This document shows, in pieces, positions 36,993-38,428 of a stretch of DNA of 38,428 nucleotides. This DNA is from Acidobacteriota bacterium (GTDB lineage: Bacteria; Acidobacteriota; UBA6911), in assembly GCA_016934295.1 (NCBI GenBank), contig JAFGTD010000280.1, positions 1 through 38,428 on the forward strand, read 5' to 3'. The position numbers and the translations under genes are program-made. Each line of letters opens with the position of its first letter. Positions within the stretch are counted from its first letter, which is position 1. The notes below the pieces were generated by a model, which was not told the origin of the DNA, made no database searches, and saw nothing but the letters and a program-made list of their open reading frames with translations.

Positions 36993-37193
36993 TTATTCCG
37001 ATTCGGATCGTTTGATTTTTATCAAAGGAAACCGGACCTCTCCATCGACTTCACTTATAAGAACAGCAGCGGAATAGCCTTGTGGGTGCACCAGTCTGGT
37101 GTATGTCTCCAGGTCACTGTCAGGGTCATCCCGGGTAAATTTGACAATGAATCCATCACCGGCGATCAGGTCTGTTGTGATGCCCAATACCAA
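36993..37193 (-). CDS. Small hypothetical ORF after the lipoprotein gene, doubtful start
   Basis: The frame gives 66 residues from a TTG at 37193 (VLGITTDLIAGDGFIVKFTR, RLVHPQGYSAAVLISEVDGE, FPLIKIKRSESE) and is open further upstream through DPSGDGHDIL to the lipoprotein's end. Composition is protein-like and third positions look used, but there is no clear start or ribosome binding site and it begins in a frame shifted from the lipoprotein. It may be the tail of a broken gene. Unrecognised. Confidence 0.35.
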   Translation of the reverse strand: MVLGITTDLIAGDGFIVKFTRDDPDSDLETYTRLVHPQGYSAAVLISEVDGEVRFPLIKIKRSESE

Positions 37194-37218
37194 AATGTCA
37201 TGCCCGTCACCGGACGGA

Positions 37219-38109
37219 TCAATTTGCCTCGCCGGGAGCCTGACTCTTCGGTTTTGCCTCGGGTTGGCGGCCCATAATCTGTTCGTTGGGTATGCCGGGA
37301 ACAGTCAGGGTCAGCGTATGCACGTATCGGAGCTTTCCATTGACAAGTCGGAATGTATGGGAATCCGGGGCGCCCGGGGGATTGCCGAAGCGGAGGAAGA
37401 TATTGACCGTTCCCATGTCTTCGTCGACAACATAACTTCGTTCGGTCATAGGCAGCCTGTCTACGGGAAAACCTATATCGCAGGAAGCGTTGGGATCATC
37501 GAAATCCCGGGCGGTATAAATGCCTCCTTCAAGGCGCACGCATGGAATACCGAAAGGGATTTCGACAGTCCTGTCCGCGAAATGATCGAAGTAAGCGTCA
37601 CCACCGGCGATTAATTCCCGGCGGCTGACGCGTTCGTCGGGATTCAGGACTCTCCAGTCTTCCGCCGTCGAATATTTCAGGTAATTTTCGGCATTGAAGA
37701 GCCAGGCGTTTTCGTCGGTAACAAGACTGTCGATTTCCGAGATCCTGCCGTTTTCGACTTTCAGGCGCGTCCCAAGAACATAGGGGTGGCCGCCTTCGGT
37801 TACGATCACCTCGGTGAATGTCCGGCAGGTTTCGACGTCGAGGAAACTGCGGTGGAAAGCGATAGGCAAGGGTGTATTCCAGAGGCCCTCTTCCTTCCTG
37901 ACCTCGTTCATGTCTTCGACGTACTTAACGTGGGAGGCAAGGAGCATCTTCGAAGGATCTCCCGCTTCCTGGGCCGCCAGATAGCTGTCGACCGCCGTTT
38001 GAAGCACCTCCCGGGTGCATCCGTTCGCCGGGCTTGTTGCGACGTTTTCCTCAGGAACGCATGAGGCGAAGCAGACCAAGATTGCAATGCCAATGATTGC
38101 CCGAATCAT
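37219..38109 (-). CDS. Lipoprotein with SnoaL/NTF2-like features, function unknown
   Basis: A 296-residue protein with a lipoprotein signal (ILVCFASC, C17) behind AAAGGAGACACT. Residues about 32-130 look like an NTF2/SnoaL-type module (REVLQTAVDSYLAAQEAGDPSKMLLASHVKYVEDM...VILGTRLKVENGRISEID style pattern: helix, 'target' loop, long strands). Residues 150-275 form a second half with VLNPDERVSRRELIAGGDAYFDHF and two matched Cys (PCVRLEGG, ASCDIGFP). Proteins with this arrangement occur in bacteria and fungi without a known activity. The short tail is Pro/Lys-rich. It is probably anchored to the outer membrane. Confidence 0.7.
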   Translation of the reverse strand: MIRAIIGIAILVCFASCVPEENVATSPANGCTREVLQTAVDSYLAAQEAGDPSKMLLASHVKYVEDMNEVRKEEGLWNTPLPIAFHRSFLDVETCRTFTEVIVTEGGHPYVLGTRLKVENGRISEIDSLVTDENAWLFNAENYLKYSTAEDWRVLNPDERVSRRELIAGGDAYFDHFADRTVEIPFGIPCVRLEGGIYTARDFDDPNASCDIGFPVDRLPMTERSYVVDEDMGTVNIFLRFGNPPGAPDSHTFRLVNGKLRYVHTLTLTVPGIPNEQIMGRQPEAKPKSQAPGEAN

Positions 38110-38428
38110 AGTGTCTCCTTTCTGAGATCGACTTTGTACAACGACGATTTTTGTTTAAGAGTATTTCATATGCAACCTTTTCCTTGTCGTAAGGATATTC
38201 TCGATTGCATTTCCGGGATAACTGCAATACGCAACATTGACGTGGATAAGGATGGGGATTCGTCACTGTGCAATTATACGGATAGCATCCGTCTGTTTTG
38301 GATTAATATTGCCGGTATGAAGCAGGAGGACTGACTTTTCATTACGCATTATGAAAGGGCGCCATTTTCTCAACACGGGATAGTGGCGGAGGGTGTAAGC
38401 ATGTAAAAACGAAATAAATTTTATGGAT
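38110..38428. other. Intergenic edge region, no gene seen
   Basis: Only short unsupported frames are open here. The lipoprotein ribosome binding site lies at 38111-38125 on the minus strand. GAAGCAGGAGG at 38322-38332 resembles a ribosome binding site, but no start codon with an open frame follows within the window. Confidence 0.35.

Noticed and set aside
38134..38334. 66-codon plus-strand frame at the window edge
   Set aside because: It has no ribosome binding site and no recognisable sequence, and overlaps the likely promoter of the lipoprotein gene.

Overview
The window reads as a chromosomal stretch of a Gram-negative, largely anaerobic bacterium using the standard bacterial code. The evidence is a MacB/FtsX-type permease tail, several lipoprotein and Sec signal peptides, a sigma-54 promoter, oxygen-sensitive 2-hydroxyacyl-CoA dehydratase-type genes, and strong GGAGG ribosome binding sites almost everywhere. 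Gene content fits a Desulfobacterota/syntroph-like or candidate-phylum anaerobe able to use plant polymers. No rRNA, tRNA or other marker gene is present, so the taxonomy is a guess.

Region 1 (1-8.9 kb) holds the most notable unit. A near-perfect -24/-12 sigma-54 promoter with upstream palindromes drives a run of genes: a small Cys protein, a TusA-like protein that lacks its catalytic Cys, an FMN/4Fe-4S/FAD enoate-reductase-type flavoprotein, two subunits of the 2-hydroxyacyl-CoA dehydratase/benzoyl-CoA reductase superfamily, and their BadF/HgdC-type ATPase activator. Together they suggest radical dehydration (or reduction) of an acyl-CoA followed by reduction of the enoate. An exported O-methyltransferase-like protein and a periplasmic EF-hand protein follow. 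Two direct 70-bp repeats that look like IS21-type ends flank the whole block.

Region 2 (9-25.5 kb) is a decaying pectin/rhamnogalacturonan-utilisation region. Intact genes encode a large GH2 enzyme with two discoidin domains, a LacZ-type GH2 beta-galactosidase, a double-domain SGNH (rhamnogalacturonan acetylesterase-like) protein and a GH28 polygalacturonase. Between them lie fragments of a GH106-like rhamnosidase, a GH51 arabinofuranosidase, a flavodoxin-fold reductase and an IS91-type transposase, plus a family of GGGCGAAC palindromes and a 115-bp direct repeat. The repeat brackets a CPBP (CAAX) protease gene and a dihydroorotate dehydrogenase-like gene. A YCF48/BNR-repeat protein at 9.1-9.9 kb carries one in-frame TGA followed by a bSECIS-like hairpin.

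Region 3 (25.6-38.4 kb) is mixed: a secreted WD40-TPR protein, an SDR, a patch of gene fragments (K+ channel pore, ECF sigma factor), a secreted transglutaminase-like protein, an acyl-CoA dehydrogenase, a cupin paralogous to one at 14.6 kb, a Na+(K+)/H+ antiporter with an RCK domain, an SPFH + ribbon-helix-helix pair behind a palindromic operator, a small membrane protein, a YbgC-type thioesterase and a lipoprotein.
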